From Herbinix sp. (GTDB lineage Bacteria > Bacillota > Clostridia > Lachnospirales > Lachnospiraceae), in assembly GCA_029239235.1 (NCBI GenBank), contig JAQZBD010000006.1, forward strand, positions 1-38,271: a DNA stretch of 38,271 bases, read 5' to 3'. The translations under genes were made by a program, and so were the position numbers. Of this stretch, positions 16,056 to 24,684 are shown piece by piece; positions within the stretch are counted from its first letter, which is position 1, and each line of letters begins with the position of its first letter. The notes beneath the pieces are model-generated. The model did not search any database, was not told where the DNA came from, and saw nothing but the letters and a program-made list of their open reading frames with translations.

Positions 16056-16200
16056 AAGCTCATGCTATGACACTTCGTCCCAGGGATGCGAACTGCGCTT
16101 CGCTTCGGCACTGATATAAACCTGCCCGTTGAATTTCTCATTTATAAAGCAATAGCAGCCCTAAGCTGACTTTGATACAGCTTGCAGGCTGTTATTATAA
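16056..16200. other. GC-rich, hairpin-prone patch in an AT-rich gap
   Basis: Between cheX (start 15902) and the aminotransferase (stop 16201), the segment around 16068-16135 is clearly richer in G and C than its surroundings. It contains self-complementary pieces such as GCGAA/TTCGC and repeated CTTCG words. No gene is seen. It may be a copy of a dispersed palindromic repeat or a pseudogene remnant. The rest of the gap (15903-16055) is AT-rich and featureless. Confidence 0.35.
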
Positions 16201-17364
16201 TTATTTTTTATAGCGTTCTACAAATCGTTCCATTCGTTCCAATGCAATCTTTAAATTCTCAATGGAATATGCATAGGATATTCTCAAATAACCCTCACCA
16301 CAGTCTCCAAAAGCAGTTCCGGGAACCACCGCCACCTTTTCTTCCTGTAAAAGCTTTGTCGCAAACTCCTCTGAGGTCATACCTAAGCTCTTAATACAAG
16401 GAAAGACATAAAATGCACCGAAAGGCTCAAAGCACTCCAATCCCATTTTCCGTAAGGAATGAATCAAGTACCTGCGCCGTTTATCGTAAGCATCACGCAT
16501 CATTGCGACATCAGAATCGCCATTCTTTAAGGCTTCAACACCTGCATACTGGCTGGTAGTTGGAGCACACATAATCGCGAACTGATGAATTTTTATCATT
16601 TGTTCAATAATTAGCTCCGGTCCAACTGCATATCCCAGTCTCCAGCCGGTCATTGCATAGGATTTTGAAAATCCGTTAATCACTATCGTACGTTCCTTCA
16701 TTCCGGGAAATGATGCAATGGATACATGCTCCTTATCATATGTAAGCTCGGAATAAATTTCATCGGAAATAACAATCAGATCATGTTCAATAATTACATC
16801 AACAATGTTCTTTAAATCCTCATAATCCATAATAGCTCCCGTCGGATTATTCGGAAATGCAAGAACTAGAATCTTAGTTTTCTCTGTAATGGCATCAATT
16901 AGTTCCTGCCTTGTCAGTTTGAAGTCATTCTCACCCTTTAATTCAATTACTACAGGCGTTCCACCTGCTAGGACTGTGCAGGGATGGTAGGATACATAAC
17001 AGGGTTGAGGTATTAACACCTCGTCACCCGGCTCCAGCATAGCGCGCATTGCGATATCAATAGCCTCACTACCACCTACTGTTACAATTGTTTCTTTATT
17101 GTAATCATACTCTAAGTCAAAGCGTCTCTTTAAATAATTACAGATCTCCTGCTTTAATTCTTTTAATCCCGCATTTGAGGTATAGAAGGTTTTCCCCTTT
17201 TCCAAGGAGTAAATTCCTTCCTCTCGTACATGCCAGGGTGTATCAAAGTCAGGCTCTCCAACACCGAGAGAAATCGCATCCTTCATCTCGCTGACAATAT
17301 CAAAAAATTTACGTATACCGGATGGCGGCATATTAACAACTACTTTTGCTAATGGGTTTCTCAA
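16201..17364 (-). CDS. Class I/II PLP-dependent aminotransferase
   Basis: This is a 387-residue fold-type I aminotransferase. Visible residues are the PNNPTG motif (171-176), D201 and Y204 in SDEIYSELTY, the PLP lysine K234 in GFSKSYAMTGWRLGY, and a C-terminal Arg in YLRISYA. The N-terminus (RNPLAKVVVNMPPSGIRKFF) is typical of the Firmicutes PatA/AspC-like group found next to Lrp-type regulators. The amino-acid substrate cannot be told by eye. The start is TTG at 17362-17364, overlapping the TGA of the regulator gene by three bases, so translation is coupled. It is the last gene of a vanW-AIRS-lrp-aminotransferase group. Confidence 0.92.
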   Translation of the reverse strand: MRNPLAKVVVNMPPSGIRKFFDIVSEMKDAISLGVGEPDFDTPWHVREEGIYSLEKGKTFYTSNAGLKELKQEICNYLKRRFDLEYDYNKETIVTVGGSEAIDIAMRAMLEPGDEVLIPQPCYVSYHPCTVLAGGTPVVIELKGENDFKLTRQELIDAITEKTKILVLAFPNNPTGAIMDYEDLKNIVDVIIEHDLIVISDEIYSELTYDKEHVSIASFPGMKERTIVINGFSKSYAMTGWRLGYAVGPELIIEQMIKIHQFAIMCAPTTSQYAGVEALKNGDSDVAMMRDAYDKRRRYLIHSLRKMGLECFEPFGAFYVFPCIKSLGMTSEEFATKLLQEEKVAVVPGTAFGDCGEGYLRISYAYSIENLKIALERMERFVERYKK

Positions 17365-17843
17365 GGTGTAATCAGCATCCTTTCATCGTGTTTGGTTTGT
17401 ACCAATGGCAATCCATGCTCTTTATATTTCTTTAATACAAAATGTGTTGCCGTACTCAGGATCGCATCCATGGGAGCAAGCTTCTCAGATACGAAATTCG
17501 CAACCTCTCTCATGGTTCTTCCTTCCAATATAACGGTCAGATCAAATCCTCCTGACATTAGATAAACGGATTGCACCTCATCGAACTGATAAATACGCTC
17601 TGCTATTTTATCAAATCCAAGACCACGCTGTGGTGTCACCTTTAGCTCAATTAAAGCGGTCACTCTCTCATATTCTATCTTATCCCAATTAATCAGAGTT
17701 GGATATCCGCAAATAACCGATTCATCTTCCATTTGCTTAATTAAAGAAACGATCTCTTCCTCTGTGGCTCCTAACATAATCGCAAGATCTGCGGCTGTTA
17801 TTTTGCTATTTTTATCAATGGCTGCTAAAATCTTTTCTTTCAT
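17361..17843 (-). CDS. Lrp/AsnC-family transcriptional regulator
   Basis: This regulator of about 160 residues has an N-terminal winged HTH (1-50, KITAADLAIMLGATEEEIVSL), a GYPTLINWDK linker, and a C-terminal RAM ligand-binding domain (about 65-140) with VYLMSGGFDLTVILEG. It probably controls its own operon or the coupled aminotransferase gene in response to an amino acid. ATG 17843 has AGGAGG six bases upstream; a GTG at 17846 in the same frame is too close. The ribosome binding site is one copy of a 23-bp tandem repeat that repeats AGGAGG three times (17849-17905). Confidence 0.92.
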   Translation of the reverse strand: MKEKILAAIDKNSKITAADLAIMLGATEEEIVSLIKQMEDESVICGYPTLINWDKIEYERVTALIELKVTPQRGLGFDKIAERIYQFDEVQSVYLMSGGFDLTVILEGRTMREVANFVSEKLAPMDAILSTATHFVLKKYKEHGLPLVQTKHDERMLITP

Positions 17844-17848
17844 CACAA

Positions 17849-17905
17849 GCCTCCTGTTTTTGGAGGCTTTGGCCTCCTGTTTTTGGAGGTTTTGGCCTCC
17901 TGTTT
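17849..17905 (-). repeat. 23-bp tandem repeat carrying three Shine-Dalgarno sequences
   Basis: Unit 1 (17849-17871) and unit 2 (17872-17894) differ at one base, and a partial third unit covers 17895-17905. On the coding (minus) strand each unit contains AACAGGAGGC and, in the full units, a complementary CCTCC. The leader can therefore fold GGAGGC-CAAA-GCCTCC hairpins that hide or expose the ribosome binding site of the Lrp-type gene. Confidence 0.7.
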
Positions 17906-17917
17906 ATAATCTCAACA

Positions 17918-18901
17918 TCACATTACCTTATATAATTCATCACTTTTCGGTGGTTCCAGATAACGTCTTTCATCTTCATTTATGATAATGCGGTCATTTC
18001 CTTCTATAATACGTCCGATCACAGCGCTTGATATTCCGTTCGCCTTTAACTGATCCACTAATTGATTCGCTTTCTCCGTTATGATCAGCATACATCCGCT
18101 GGAAATTAACATATATGGATTGATATCATAAAACTCACAGATTTCTACTGTTTCCTGTTTAAGAGGTATTTTCTTTAAATCTACTTCTAATCCAACCTTA
18201 GAAGCCGCTCCGATTTCCCATAAAGCGCCGAAGATTCCGCCTTCCGTAATATCATGCATTGATGTTACTCCGGCAGTCCTGGCCACCATTGCTTCCGGAA
18301 CTACACTAATATTCTCTATCAGCATTTTCGCTCCTTCAATGAAGCTCCCGCTGTATTTTGTTTTAAGCTCCTCTTCTTTGGCTGCTGCTATAATGGCAGT
18401 ACCTTCTAAGCCAGCCCATTTTGTCATTACGATTTCCTGACCCGGCTTTGCACCTGCTGTTTTAATTACTTCACAGCGCTTCATCTTTCCAACACCGGTT
18501 ACAGTTACAATTGGTTGATTTACTGCCTTAGTAATCTCAGTATGTCCTCCAATGACATCCATGTTTAACTTACTGCATACAGCTTCAATCTCCTGCATCA
18601 TAGCTTTGAGATCGGCTTCTGAAGTTCCTTCGGGAAGCAGGATCGTTAACATAATTCCAATAATCTCTGCACCATTGGAAGCAATATCATTTGCCGTGAT
18701 GTGTACCGCAAGGGTCCCGATGTCTTGAACGGTTCCTGTGATAGGATCTGTTGACATTACCAAAACTTCATCCTCTGCAATTGTAAGTACACTGCAATCC
18801 TCACCGATTCCAGGTCCCACCAGAACTTCTTCACGCCTATGCTTTATTTGATTGAGTATTGACCTTTTTAGGACTGTTTCGGGTACTTTTCCAAGGTTCA
18901 T
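17918..18901 (-). CDS. AIR synthase-related (PurM/HypE-like) protein
   Basis: This is a 327-residue protein of the PurM/ThiL/HypE/SelD superfamily. The N-terminal ATP-binding half has GIGEDCSVL, MSTDPITGTV and NDIASNGAEIIG; the central part has DVIGGHTEIT. The C-terminal half (about 165-327) has the EGGIFGALWEIG motif. It lacks the C-terminal PRIC-type Cys tail of HypE, the Sec/Cys loop of SelD and the full PurM length signature, so it belongs to the uncharacterised AIRS group common in Clostridia. The ATG at 18901 follows GGAGAT. It lies between a VanW-like gene and an Lrp-type regulator and may be co-transcribed with them. The substrate is unknown. Confidence 0.85.
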   Translation of the reverse strand: MNLGKVPETVLKRSILNQIKHRREEVLVGPGIGEDCSVLTIAEDEVLVMSTDPITGTVQDIGTLAVHITANDIASNGAEIIGIMLTILLPEGTSEADLKAMMQEIEAVCSKLNMDVIGGHTEITKAVNQPIVTVTGVGKMKRCEVIKTAGAKPGQEIVMTKWAGLEGTAIIAAAKEEELKTKYSGSFIEGAKMLIENISVVPEAMVARTAGVTSMHDITEGGIFGALWEIGAASKVGLEVDLKKIPLKQETVEICEFYDINPYMLISSGCMLIITEKANQLVDQLKANGISSAVIGRIIEGNDRIIINEDERRYLEPPKSDELYKVM

Positions 18902-18935
18902 GCTTTATCTCCAATAATGTTTTCATTCTAGTATC

Positions 18936-20438
18936 TTAGTCTTCTGCTTCAGTATTTGTATTGCCTGTATCTGTATTGTCATTATTATCTGTTGGCGAAT
19001 CCGTTGGTGCCTTAGTTGGAGCTTTCGTAGGTGCCTTTGTAGGTGCCTTTGTGGGTCCCTTTGTAGGCGTTTCTGTTGGTTTGACTTCCTCTTCCTTCGT
19101 ACCTACAGTTACATACTGGGGTGCAGCAGCATAGTTACTGCTATTAACTAAATCTCTGCTTACCTCTTTTCCGTTCTCATATACAACCTTCCATAACTTT
19201 GCCTTATATCCGATATGAGCCGTTTGCGTAACCTGGCGATAAGTGGTCGGCTGCTTTGGATCTTTCGTAACTACATCAGCAGGAGGATTAGTTTTAGATA
19301 ATACTTCTGTTACATACTTTACCTTTCTGTTCTCTGTATCTCTTGTTTCCTGTCCCCACAGCTTAAAGGTAATTCTTCTGTCCCTTGTAGTAGCTTCTAC
19401 TAACACCGGAGCATCTGTATTGTTTTTAAATTGAAAGTTTTTATAGGTACCTGCAATTGCTGCATCTCTGGATAAGTCCACGTAACTAATTGTCATAGAG
19501 TGCGGAAAGCGTTCAACCACTTCCAACTCAGCTTCTAATACAGCATTATATAACGTAGTAGTAACCTGGCAAGCACCGCCGCCAACGCTATCCACTACAA
19601 CACCATTCAGGTATGCACCTGCAATAAAATATCCATTATCTGCTGTAAATGGCGTAAGCTTATCATAGGAATTAAATACATCTCCCGGATATAGCACCGT
19701 ATTATTAATTAATCTAGCACCATTTGCCAGGTTTGCCGCTCTACCCTCAGCTGAAGTAGTGTACTCCGTTGAGAAATTACCAATTACTGCATTGCACTTT
19801 TTCACATCCTCAAGGGTGTATTTCGGCATGTCTTCTTCTACAACAGCATCAATTAGAATATCCTGCCTGTCCCAGTTATTGATTGCATCTTCGATTAATT
19901 TAACCGTCTTATCAACATTAACCTTACTACCTACAACATGATCTGTATAAACGAAATTTCCGCTTTCTCTTTTTACAGTCGCACTAACCGGATCTATATT
20001 ATAAGAGCTAACTTCTTTTGATACGAGTTTCTTAATTTTTTCTGCATCATAGGTAAATTCCAGAGAATACGTATGATTTCCCTGTTCAATATCCTTTAAA
20101 TCCTTATATCTCTTAATAAGATTACCAGACTGTCCAAGATCCAGTGCCTGTTCTATAATACCACTATATTCTGTTGTATAACCCAAATCTCCTAAAGTCG
20201 CATATATGGTATTATCATGTACTCTTACTGCAACTCCTTTTGCACGTAGCGCCTCTACAAAACCTTTAACCGCCTCTTCTGCCTGTGCTTTCGTCATTCC
20301 ACTGACATCGACATCATCTATCGTCACGCCTTGGCTGATCGTCTTTTCTTCTTCTGCAGATGCATAGATAGCATTCCCTAAAATTAAGGAAAGCGATAAA
20401 CATAATATCGCTGAAAATATCTTTCTATTCATGCTCAT
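18936..20438 (-). CDS. Exported VanW-family protein with PG-binding-like domains
   Basis: This is a 500-residue secreted protein with a signal peptide (about 1-28, cleavage after YASA). Next are two peptidoglycan-binding-type domains (PG_binding_4-like, about 45-200), a VanW domain (about 225-355, with YPGDVFNSYDKL and GGGACQVTTTLYNA), a G5-like segment (about 365-450), and a Pro/Thr-rich tail with repeated PTKA units ending in an acidic Asn/Asp/Thr stretch. VanW proteins occur widely in Gram-positives and are not by themselves a sign of vancomycin resistance. AAGGAGG precedes the ATG closely; a second in-frame ATG six bases on is possible. It appears to be the first gene of the operon that continues to the aminotransferase. 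Confidence 0.9.
   Translation of the reverse strand: MSMNRKIFSAILCLSLSLILGNAIYASAEEEKTISQGVTIDDVDVSGMTKAQAEEAVKGFVEALRAKGVAVRVHDNTIYATLGDLGYTTEYSGIIEQALDLGQSGNLIKRYKDLKDIEQGNHTYSLEFTYDAEKIKKLVSKEVSSYNIDPVSATVKRESGNFVYTDHVVGSKVNVDKTVKLIEDAINNWDRQDILIDAVVEEDMPKYTLEDVKKCNAVIGNFSTEYTTSAEGRAANLANGARLINNTVLYPGDVFNSYDKLTPFTADNGYFIAGAYLNGVVVDSVGGGACQVTTTLYNAVLEAELEVVERFPHSMTISYVDLSRDAAIAGTYKNFQFKNNTDAPVLVEATTRDRRITFKLWGQETRDTENRKVKYVTEVLSKTNPPADVVTKDPKQPTTYRQVTQTAHIGYKAKLWKVVYENGKEVSRDLVNSSNYAAAPQYVTVGTKEEEVKPTETPTKGPTKAPTKAPTKAPTKAPTDSPTDNNDNTDTGNTNTEAED
19003..19080 (-). repeat. 12-bp tandem repeats coding for PTKA units
   Basis: A run of degenerate 12-bp units encodes PTKG and PTKA repeats in the C-terminal tail of the VanW-like protein. 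The tail probably spans the cell wall. Copy number of such repeats tends to vary between strains. Confidence 0.75.
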
Positions 20439-20507
20439 ACATCCTCCTTTTCTATTAACAATATTTCCATCCTATAATTATCGGTAGTATTTATGTAACT
20501 TCTTCCT

Positions 20508-20535
20508 ATTTTATCATAAAGATAAGATTATTCAA
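20508..20535 (-). promoter_or_regulatory. Probable promoter of the vanW-like operon
   Basis: On the minus strand TTGAAT (20530-20535), 16 bases, then TAAAAT (20508-20513). It lies about 70 bases before the vanW-like start. The match is moderate. Confidence 0.45.
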
Positions 20536-20624
20536 GACAATCTTTCACTCATTGACTTTTGGTTTCTTATTGTATATATTGAATTAAACAACAATGAATA
20601 AACCTGTAGTTACTTCTACCCACC

Positions 20625-20729
20625 CTAATTTAATACACTTAAAACATAGGAAGCCATAAAAGTTAATACCATTACTACAACGATAATTGTTGAAATGATT
20701 CTTTGTGTTTTTTTGTTATGAAAATTCAT
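20625..20729 (-). CDS. 34-residue single-span membrane peptide
   Basis: A short ORF in the gap between the divergent vanW-like gene and the TPR-like gene. It starts MNFHNKKTQRIISTI, has a hydrophobic helix of about 18 residues rich in Val, Ile and Met, and ends ASYVLSVLN. GGGGG lies seven bases before the ATG. Basic N-terminus plus one helix resembles the DUF4044/Prli42-type small membrane proteins of Firmicutes, but the sequence is too short to assign by eye. It is likely real given the ribosome binding site and composition. Confidence 0.5.
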   Translation of the reverse strand: MNFHNKKTQRIISTIIVVVMVLTFMASYVLSVLN

Positions 20730-20869
20730 AGTATACCCCCATTCTGCTGCCTTTAACAGCTATTCTTTAACAAAAACTCATTTGGCCGGTTTACGCCCTG
20801 CTGATAATAAAATAATAATTTGCTTCTTCAATTAAAATGTAAAATAGTAAAAAGAAAGGTTGTGATTAT

Positions 20870-21481
20870 ATGCCCCTTCCAATATTATCAGTACTTATAC
20901 TCATTTTCATCCTATGGCTTCACTACGAAATAAGGAAATCCTCAAAAAACTCAAAATTAGCCTCTGACTCCTTCCTGGAGAAGGAAATGAAAGCCAATCA
21001 TGTCCGCCGAGCCGATATTTCAGGACTTAATTATATAACCCTTCAGCCTGAACAACTGCCTCTGGCAGATAACGAGGATGAAACTATAAATTCTTACCGT
21101 GATACCATTCTAGGCCTAGTAAATAAAAAGATATTAAACCTTTCCGGATATACAAATATCGATTTAAAAAATAAATACGGTTCTGCTAATTTGTCTTCGC
21201 TCCAGGATTATGAGAATAATTATACCATTATGGTAAGCATACTGCATAAATGGGCAGAGCGTCTTTATCATAACGGTGATACACCGAAGGCAAAAACCAT
21301 TCTGGAATATGCCATCAGCTTAGGCTCCGATGTTACAAATACCTATAAGCTCCTCGCAGAGATTTACAGAAAACAGGATACTCCAGAAAAAATTGATGAC
21401 TTAATCCAAACTGCCTCGAAATTAACGATATACAACAAAGATAAATTAATCACAGACTTAGAAGGCTCTAAGCTTTTCTAG
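20870..21481 (+). CDS. Membrane-anchored protein with TPR-like region, function unknown
   Basis: This is a 203-residue protein. The first 18 residues form a membrane helix (PILSVLILIFILWLHY), followed by a basic stretch and a soluble cytoplasmic domain. The C-terminal part (about 115-200) reads like two or three TPR helices (ILHKWAERLYHNGDTPKAKTILEYAI, then YKLLAEIYRKQ). AAAGG lies nine bases before the ATG. The gene stands alone on the plus strand between two minus-strand groups. No catalytic motif is visible, so a scaffold or envelope role is possible. I do not recognise a named family. Confidence 0.75.
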   Translation: MPLPILSVLILIFILWLHYEIRKSSKNSKLASDSFLEKEMKANHVRRADISGLNYITLQPEQLPLADNEDETINSYRDTILGLVNKKILNLSGYTNIDLKNKYGSANLSSLQDYENNYTIMVSILHKWAERLYHNGDTPKAKTILEYAISLGSDVTNTYKLLAEIYRKQDTPEKIDDLIQTASKLTIYNKDKLITDLEGSKLF

Positions 21482-21557
21482 ACCTTTATTATGATCCCAT
21501 GTCCTTTATCCTATACAGAAAACAATTTAAAAAATCCTGTGGGTTGCAAGAAATATT

Positions 21558-22256
21558 TTATGATATTTTATTACTTCTAGCAAGACTTTTCTCGCTTTTC
21601 TTTTGCCCATTATAAAAAACACATTCCTCCTTTAGGAAGCATTCTTCACACTTTGGATTTCTTGCCATACAGATGCTTCTTCCATGAGTAATGATTTGTA
21701 AATTATATAAGATCCACTGCTCCCTGGGAAGACGATCCATCAATTCAAATTCAATTTTTACCGGATCATCTTCCTTGGTGAAGCCAAGCCTTTTAGAAAT
21801 GCGCTTCACGTGGGTATCTACCACAATACTGGGCTCATTGTATATATTTCCCCGAATAACATTTGCTGTTTTTCTTCCCACTCCTGCCAGCTTCGTCAGG
21901 GCATCAATATCACTGGGTACTTCGCCGCCATGCTCTTCCAGCAATTGTTTTGCACAGGCTATGATGTTTTTTGCTTTATTATGATAAAATCCGGTGGAAT
22001 GGATATCACGTTCCAGCTCCGTCTGCTCTGCTCCTGCAAACGCCTCCACGCTCTTGTATTTTTGAAATAAATCCTTTGTAACGATATTAACTCGTTCATC
22101 CGTACATTGTGCACTTAATATTGTAGCTATTAAGAGCTGCCAGGGCGTCTCATGATTTAAAAAGCACCGATATTCCATGGAATACTCCTGATTCAATGCT
22201 TGAATAATTCGATCTGTGCGCTCTTTTTCTTTTGTTGAGATTCTTTTTTTTGCCAA
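21558..22256 (-). CDS. nth: Endonuclease III (DNA glycosylase/AP lyase)
   Basis: This is a 232-residue base-excision repair enzyme that removes oxidised pyrimidines and nicks the abasic site. The helix-hairpin-helix LAGVGRKTANV contains the catalytic lysine, and the catalytic aspartate is in VDTHV. The 4Fe-4S cluster motif C-x6-C-x2-C-x5-C is complete (CMARNPKCEECFLKEEC). It is slightly longer than Escherichia coli Nth (211) because of a Lys/Ser-rich C-terminal tail. The start is TTG at 22254-22256 with GGGG eight bases upstream. It lies 60 bases after the radical SAM gene on the same strand. Confidence 0.96.
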   Translation of the reverse strand: MAKKRISTKEKERTDRIIQALNQEYSMEYRCFLNHETPWQLLIATILSAQCTDERVNIVTKDLFQKYKSVEAFAGAEQTELERDIHSTGFYHNKAKNIIACAKQLLEEHGGEVPSDIDALTKLAGVGRKTANVIRGNIYNEPSIVVDTHVKRISKRLGFTKEDDPVKIEFELMDRLPREQWILYNLQIITHGRSICMARNPKCEECFLKEECVFYNGQKKSEKSLARSNKIS

Positions 22257-22316
22257 AGGTAATTCCCCTTTCCTGGTCTATCTTCAGACAGAGTAACTCA
22301 TCAAATGTTGCAACTT

Positions 22317-24080
22317 TTATTTTTCCAGCTCGTTCTCTAATATCAATATGTTGGCTGCTTTGCTAAGAACATCGCGGTTTGCATAATCAAACAAAACAAT
22401 CGTATCCTTTCGAATCGCCTTTCCACTAGTTGCAGATTGGAAAATATCAAACATAAATTTTTCAATATGAACCATTTTATGATTTAATTTGTATTGATCA
22501 TATAATGCACGAAGTTCAGCCGTTGATGGCTTAGCGAAAGAAAATACCGGTCTGGACTTCAGATCCTCTCTTAGGTATAAATCCAGCAACAGAATTTCTT
22601 GAAATACCTGGGTTAGACTGATATCCTCTTCAGTATCTGATTCTAACACGACTTCTTTGAAGAAATCCAGTAGTATTTCATACCTTTTTATCCTGTTATG
22701 AGCCAACATCGCTTTTTTGCTGCATTCATAATAATCACTGATGTCTTGGTAAAGCTTCATTGGCGAGGTATAAAAATGCTCTAAGAATTGAATGGAATAT
22801 GCAAATTGCCCACTATTATAATATACCTCAACCATCTCACAAACGCCCTTAATTCTTAGCACTTCCTCATAAGTAAGATGATTGGTATACAAAACCTCAT
22901 AAGGCGCCGTACCGCGAAATACAATTCCATAACTTTCTTTATCAATCTCCATTGGCGACCCCTTTAGGATTTTTAAAAATCCCAATTGAAGCTGATCCGG
23001 TTTTAGTACATACACATCTAAAAATGATTTTTCAAAGGATTTGTAACCTTCCATGGGCAGCCCCGCGATTAAATCAAGGTGCTGATGTATATTAGCCCCT
23101 TCTTTTATTTTTCTCACATTATCTGCCACTTTATCAAAATCCATCTTTCTTCGGATGGCCTCTACTGTATCGGGATTCGTAGATTGTACCCCTATCTCAA
23201 ACTGAACTTGTCCCGGCCTTAAGGATGCTAAAAATGCAATCTCATCCTCCTCCAAAAGATCAGCAGCTATTTCAAAATGAAAATTTGTAATACCATTATC
23301 ATTCTCTTTAATAAATTTCCAGATGCCCATTGCATGCTTTTTGCTGCAATTAAAGGTACGATCTACAAACTTAACTTGAGGAATTTGATAATCCAGGAAA
23401 ATTCTCAGCTCTTTTTTCACAAGTTCAAGACTACGAAATCTTACCTTTTTATCTACCGAGGATAAACAATAGCTGCAAGAGAATGGACATCCACGGCTAC
23501 TTTCATAATAAATGATTCGATTACGGAAAGCTTCCATATCCTCATATGGGAATGGAATATCATCCATCCACATTGGTTCCCCTGGCATATTCAGAGATAA
23601 CAGACCTGGCTGCTTACCCGTCCCATCATTCATATCCAGCTTGGCGCTCTCCTTGTAAGCTAGACCTCGAATATTCTCCAGCCTTCCTTTTCCCTCTATA
23701 TAATACCCTGCTAGTTCCAGAAAGGTCTGTTCCCCTTCCCCATACATAATCCCGTCCAGCTGAGGATTCTCTATTAAGCATTGATCCATATCAAAGGACA
23801 CCTCAGGACCACCAAACCATATCCTTATCTCGGGCATAATCTTTTTTAATTCTGAGGATATTCTGCGAATAATGCCAATATTCCAGATATAACAGGAAAA
23901 TGCTATCACATCGGCCTTTTCCTTATAAATCTCTTTCAATATATCTTCTTCTGAATGATTAATCGTCATTTCAGTTAAACTAATTCTAGCTTTATATTTA
24001 TTTGCAAATGACATCAGGCTGTATACAGCCAGATTCGAATGAATGTATTTTGCATTCAAAGCAACAAGTAATATTTTCAT
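22317..24080 (-). CDS. B12-binding radical SAM protein (DUF4080 type)
   Basis: This is a 587-residue protein. The N-terminal cobalamin-binding-like Rossmann domain (about 1-130, starting MKILLVALNAKYIHSNLA) is followed by a radical SAM barrel with the cluster motif C198-x3-C202-x2-C205 in RGCPFSCSYC. The C-terminal region is DUF4080-like (about 400-587). The B12 domain lacks an obvious DxHxxG motif, so cobalamin may bind base-off or not at all. These proteins probably methylate or modify an unactivated carbon; the substrate is unknown. GAGGAAGT lies directly before the ATG. The large downstream partner nth gives no functional clue. Confidence 0.9.
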   Translation of the reverse strand: MKILLVALNAKYIHSNLAVYSLMSFANKYKARISLTEMTINHSEEDILKEIYKEKADVIAFSCYIWNIGIIRRISSELKKIMPEIRIWFGGPEVSFDMDQCLIENPQLDGIMYGEGEQTFLELAGYYIEGKGRLENIRGLAYKESAKLDMNDGTGKQPGLLSLNMPGEPMWMDDIPFPYEDMEAFRNRIIYYESSRGCPFSCSYCLSSVDKKVRFRSLELVKKELRIFLDYQIPQVKFVDRTFNCSKKHAMGIWKFIKENDNGITNFHFEIAADLLEEDEIAFLASLRPGQVQFEIGVQSTNPDTVEAIRRKMDFDKVADNVRKIKEGANIHQHLDLIAGLPMEGYKSFEKSFLDVYVLKPDQLQLGFLKILKGSPMEIDKESYGIVFRGTAPYEVLYTNHLTYEEVLRIKGVCEMVEVYYNSGQFAYSIQFLEHFYTSPMKLYQDISDYYECSKKAMLAHNRIKRYEILLDFFKEVVLESDTEEDISLTQVFQEILLLDLYLREDLKSRPVFSFAKPSTAELRALYDQYKLNHKMVHIEKFMFDIFQSATSGKAIRKDTIVLFDYANRDVLSKAANILILENELEK

Positions 24081-24200
24081 ACTTCCTCAATTCTACCGCA
24101 TTATTTAACAAGTCAAAGCAACAAGCCGCTTTACTGTTACGAATTATATTTATTTTTACAGCATTGATTTCCAGCTTTACAAAGCACTATTTATACTTAA

Positions 24201-24303
24201 GGTCATACATTCGTTAGGACACTCAATGCCGGATGTGAAATGTTCTTCATTCCATACGAACGGTCATTATTCCGTTAGGGACGCTCAATGCCGAATGTAA
24301 ATT
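24201..24303. repeat. Two copies of a 42-bp intergenic repeat
   Basis: Copy A (24201-24242) and copy B (24262-24303) both run GGTCAT...GTTAGG...TCAATGCCG...ATGT and match at most positions. Each copy is flanked by ACATTCG-like and CGGATGT/CGAATGT ends that are near inverted repeats, so each can fold as a stem. They sit in the 734-base gap between the radical SAM and DUF2156 genes. Confidence 0.6.
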
Positions 24304-24684
24304 ATACTTTTTAAATGATTCACTTTATTCTAACACAATTATTTATTCCCAATCTACCCTATTTATCAAATTTAATATTATAGTAACAAAAATTAGTAAC
24401 AAAAATTATGAAAAGTAATAAAATTATGATTCAATTATCGGGGATACACAGCACAAATGCAGCACCTTTAAGAAAAGTCAAATGGATAAGTAAGATCACC
24501 CGGTGGAATGATATGTTAAGAAGAGATTGATGTCGTCTAGACAGAAATCGTATCATATGATATAGTTTATATGCTACAAACTAAATTGTTTTAAACTAAA
24601 TTGTTCTATCGTAATAATTTTAATCTCTTTCATCTTTATCTTTATTGTTACCGATAATACAAAATATTAGTTTGAATCTATGAA
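24304..24684. other. AT-rich intergenic stretch
   Basis: No gene is seen. A 13-bp direct repeat AAACTAAATTGTT occurs at 24578-24590 and 24593-24605. The segment 24430-24540 has a more mixed composition but no open frame with a ribosome binding site. Confidence 0.4.

Noticed and set aside
17849-17905. CRISPR array
   Set aside because: Units are contiguous without spacers and only 23 bp long; it is a tandem repeat in a leader. No CRISPR array or cas gene is visible in the window.
17918-18901. Selenophosphate synthetase (SelD) or HypE
   Set aside because: The N-terminal Sec/Cys glycine-rich loop of SelD and the C-terminal Cys tail of HypE are absent, and no selenium or hydrogenase genes are nearby.
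19003-19080. Separate repetitive element in the vanW-like gene
   Set aside because: The repeats keep the reading frame and encode PTKA units, so they are part of the protein.
18936-20438. Vancomycin-resistance cluster suggested by the VanW domain
   Set aside because: No vanH, vanA/B or vanX homologues are nearby; VanW-domain proteins are common in Clostridia without resistance.
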